NCBI GenBank assembly: GCA_025345505.1
Contig: JANVCC010000076.1
Location: forward strand, 6,807,577-6,871,576
Direction of reading: 5' to 3'
DNA: 64,000 bases
From: Todiramphus chloris collaris
Taxonomy: Eukaryota; Chordata; Aves; Coraciiformes; Alcedinidae
Below are positions 60,986-64,000 of this stretch, one piece after another. The notes under the pieces were generated by a model that saw nothing but the letters and a program-made list of their open reading frames with translations, ran no database searches and was not told the origin of the DNA. Numbering within the stretch: the stretch's first letter is position 1; each line of letters opens with the position of its first letter. Made by a program: the position numbers and the translations under genes.

Positions 60986-63460
60986 CAGAAATATTTCTTA
61001 TTTTTACCTCTATTACCTGCACTTACTCAATGGAAGCTGCCATAGGAATATATCAATTATTAGTTTTAAAAACTGTACAGTGCCTCTATTTTACTTTTAG
61101 GTTGACCACATATGTGCAAATTCTGCCTTCTCACTCTGCAACTCCCAGACTGCCAGTAGTTTTTTTGAAGGGGTAGCCTATGTTTATGAGCTATAATTAA
61201 TGAATGCTCTTTTAGAGTGTGAGGTTAAAGATAGAGAGTGTCCATTAGCAAGATCTAAAGAAAACACTGAGTGCAGTATGCTTTTTTTCCTGATAAAGGA
61301 TATTAAAAATAATCTACCAAGGATATTATTTTTCTACTAAACTACTGTCCTTACACTTGTCTTGTCAATCTTATGTTCCCAAGACATGAAGCCTCTCAAT
61401 GAGTGTTTGGCTATCCATGAACATTGAAAATATTAAGATAATTGCAGTATGACAACTATCAGTTGGAGCTGTAGTCCAAGTCTAAAAATCAGGATGCAAG
61501 CTCTTACAGTCTAGATCCCAGTAGGAGGAGTTCCACTGTGAAAAGTAGGTGGTGTTTTAAGAAGTACAATAAACCTCTTTTGCAGTTAGGATTTAACCAA
61601 AGGTCTGATCTAACTAGGCTCAGCTGTATCCTGGTTTTAGTTTATTGTCAGAACAATAAAACATATATTGGTGTAAGTTAACAATTTAGGCTGCATTTTC
61701 CACTGATATTGAGGGATAGGAATAGAGGGCATAGCATGGCACCTTGTGACAGGGCCCTCAAATGATCCCATTCTGCAGTGTTTATTGTGTCATCTGCAGC
61801 GCAGTGTGACTGTAAACTAAAGCTAGTCCATGGCTTTGATCACCCTTTTTCACCAAGCTCTGTGCAGCTGAGGCATTTGGCATTTTTATTTAAGACATAT
61901 TACATAATAGTATCTTATATTCTCTAGATAATATACTTTAAAATAAAGTGTTGGCAATAACCCCTATTCCCCATCCCCCAAAGCTGGCAGCTAATTTTTT
62001 TGTTTATAAACACACACGCACACACACAGAACGTTGATGTTCCAGAGAGGAGGGCAGCTGCAGGTCTTCCATTGGGGTTTGTGTTTCAATAGAATGTCTG
62101 ATAACTGCATGCTTTATTGTCTTTATTTGTTCACAGTCAGGAGATCACAGTCTAATAAATAGCAGAAAAATTTACTGTGATGTTTTGATGTTAGATGACA
62201 TAACAGGAGAGGAAAAATGTCATTTTCTAATTAGAACTGTGCAACTATATTGATTTCTTTCTGGTTTTGCTGCTGAACAGGTTAAATTGACATGAAATAT
62301 TTCTCTGTATATGTTTTTAAAGCACCTTTGCAAATGTTTGAGTTGTGGAACGTTGGTGCGTCTAAATTTCTTCAATAGCCAGTGGTAAGAGATAGCTTCT
62401 TTCTTTCAGGGTTGGAATAATGCTTGGAGGAGGCTTTCATTGTTAATTTCATGTTCATTTAACATAGAAGGAGCCTAGAAAAACTGGTGTTCATAGGATA
62501 AAATGAGCTTCTGTGAAGAGCCCTTTCATGTTGAAACAAGCTATTGATTCTTTTTCTATTTTTTTGTTCCCCACAATTTGCGCTAAGCCAGAATGACTTA
62601 TTTTTAAGTGATTACAGTAAAGTCAGCTATTAAAATGCTAAATGCTCATGGCTAGATTCTCTACTCCACTGGGGAACAAATTGCATATTAACAAACCTAG
62701 GTCATATCCACTTGTCTACACAGGAGTCTCACAGTTCCTGATGCAGAACACAGGGTGGATTCAGTTACCCACTTTCAAAGCTGTATAGTTAAAGTGGGAA
62801 CCAGGATTCCTGTCACATCACTGGGGTATCTGGCAATTAATTAGAATTCAGTTTTTATTGCTGATTTTTATTTTACCTACCCATCTGATTATTTCTCTTT
62901 ATCAACCTAAATCTCAGATGCTTTGAAAGTGTCAAAGAGAAGTTAACAGAGCCAACACATAACAATTCTTTTATTTCACTTGGAGCTCTTCAGTTAATCG
63001 GACACGAACTGATTCAGTCATCCTTTTTAGGCTACTAAACCATTGATCAAAAAATACAAATGAGAAGCCCTCTAATACAGCTGTGATCCTAATGTCTAAA
63101 TGAAACCAGGGAAGTATAAGGTTTGGGAAAATGGTTGTGTGCAATGTCTGAGTCCTCTTAAGGAAGGCCAGTAATAGAATTTATATGAGTGTTACCTTCT
63201 CTTGATAACACTGCAGAACATAGAAGGCATTTGTGAAGTCACAAACTAGATCATGATTCCCTTAACTGAGGTTGTTAATGTTCATAGAGTAGCTCTCAAT
63301 ACCAGAGATTTTTTTTTCATTCAGGATAAATTGCTAAAAGGCAGATTTAAAAAAAAAATTGTTTGTCTGTATTTGGGATGAGATCCACTTTACCTTTTAC
63401 GTGAAATTTTTCCTTTGAAGAAAGATATACACTTTTTTTTTTTTCTCTCTCTCTCCCCAG
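60986..63460. other. AT-rich non-coding DNA
   Basis: A short CA repeat lies at about 62010-62028. Sequence around 62330-62650 is less simple than average and could be conserved, but one sequence cannot show that. No gene is seen up to the exon-like block at 63461. Confidence 0.5.
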
Positions 63461-63498
63461 GGTTATATAATAAACTGTAGTTGTCCAGAGGGTATAGA
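63461..63498 (+). CDS. candidate 38-nt mini-exon, EGF-like reading frame
   Basis: A very strong acceptor (T-run, then CTCTCTCTCTCCCCAG) precedes 38 nt and a perfect GTGAGT donor at 63499. Only one of three frames is open: GYIINCSCPEGI plus two bases. The CxCPEG spacing resembles the end of an EGF-like or laminin-type repeat in extracellular proteins, where cysteines form disulfides. No partner exons are visible in the window, so host gene and reading phase are unknown. A block this small can arise by chance, and the EGF likeness is inference. Confidence 0.25.
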
Positions 63499-64000
63499 GT
63501 GAGTCATGAGAAGTTTCTCTGTAAATATTCTGGTTTTGGAACATTTTCCTAGGAACTGTCAGACATGAGTGCTAAGCTTTCCTCAGTAGGTGCATATGCA
63601 GTGCTTTGCTGCAGGTTCAGATATCACTTTTCATTCTGGAAGGGATGCTAAACTATAGGCGCATATGACTACAGTATGTTCACAGGATCCTGTCTTACAT
63701 TCATAACTTTCATATTCAGAGGCTTATGTAAAGCCTTAAACCCATAAAGCAATGAACATCTTCCTCAAGGACTGAGAACTCTCAGCTTATACGCAAAAAT
63801 GCTGCTCTAGCACTATGTAAATGAATACAATATCTATTTTTTAATATGTAGAGTGAGTATACAGGAAGTTTACAGGAACTATATAAACACATATTCAGAA
63901 TCTATTTCATACCTTTATGTTTATGATGGTACAACACACTTGACACCAAAGTGAGTATTTCAAACAGAACTGTTAAGAGGATTTATGATAGAACTCTTCA
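63499..64000. other. AT-rich non-coding DNA
   Basis: No further exon-like block is seen before the window ends; this would be intron if the 63461 block is real. Confidence 0.4.

Noticed and set aside
62770..62830. Possible sixth MIR-like remnant, minus strand
   Set aside because: Only one short stretch (AGTGGGAACCAGGATTCCT) resembles the core; not enough for a feature.
1..64000. tRNA, rRNA, CRISPR, prophage or bacterial operon
   Set aside because: None was seen; the sequence is vertebrate-type non-coding DNA with LINE, SINE and LTR remnants.

Overview
This window looks like an AT-rich, gene-poor piece of a bird nuclear genome. The evidence is its repeats. At least nine 5'-truncated CR1 LINE copies are present, and several plus-strand copies end in the CR1 octamer tail (ATTCTATG repeated). 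There are also several endogenous-retrovirus LTR fragments of types I know from bird genomes, for example one whose reverse strand starts TGTCATGGTTTAACCC. I see no Alu, B1 or L1 sequence, no bacterial-type gene density, and nothing that looks like an operon, CRISPR array or phage. Other CR1-bearing reptiles cannot be strictly excluded. All family names come from memory and were not checked by a search.

The left edge (1-2.7 kb) holds the only stretch that behaves like a protein-coding gene. It is a chain of short plus-strand blocks, each bounded by an AG acceptor and GT donor, whose reading phases join (1-37, 183-252, 1019-1090, 1156-1272, and a stop-containing block at 2633-2686). If real, this is the C-terminal end of a gene that begins left of the window. 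I do not recognise the protein. A gap of 100 N and an old LTR lie in its last intron.

From 2.7 to 31 kb I see mostly unique, AT-rich non-coding DNA with CR1 remnants (12.2, 13.6 and 20.4 kb), a direct repeat pair (7.4 and 8.9 kb), a MIR-like SINE remnant (5.3 kb) and a 16-bp minisatellite interrupted by a 10-N gap (27.2 kb). A compositionally different block with internal repeats lies at 32.0-32.8 kb. Two CR1s sit tail to tail at 34.6-35.25 kb. A minus-strand LTR with a readable promoter lies at 37.34-37.61 kb, the youngest-looking CR1 (183 uninterrupted codons) at 41.9-42.5 kb and a well-bounded LTR at 43.58-44.05 kb. CR1 and LTR remnants follow at 45.4-46.2 kb, and a second 100-N gap at 47.5 kb.

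The right third has a pair of MIR-like remnants (48.2 and 48.6 kb), CR1s at 48.9, 53.1 and 55.8 kb, a degraded LTR at 53.7-54.4 kb, and the only CpG-rich island of the window (56.07-56.37 kb), wedged between a CR1 and a minus-strand LTR. A second copy of the LTR family seen at 1.8 kb lies at 60.6-61.0 kb. A 38-nt exon-like block with very good splice signals and an EGF-like reading frame lies at 63.46 kb.

I found no convincing undescribed biological system. The items most worth following are the left-edge exon chain, the isolated CpG island, the 63.46-kb mini-exon and the 32-kb internally repeated block.
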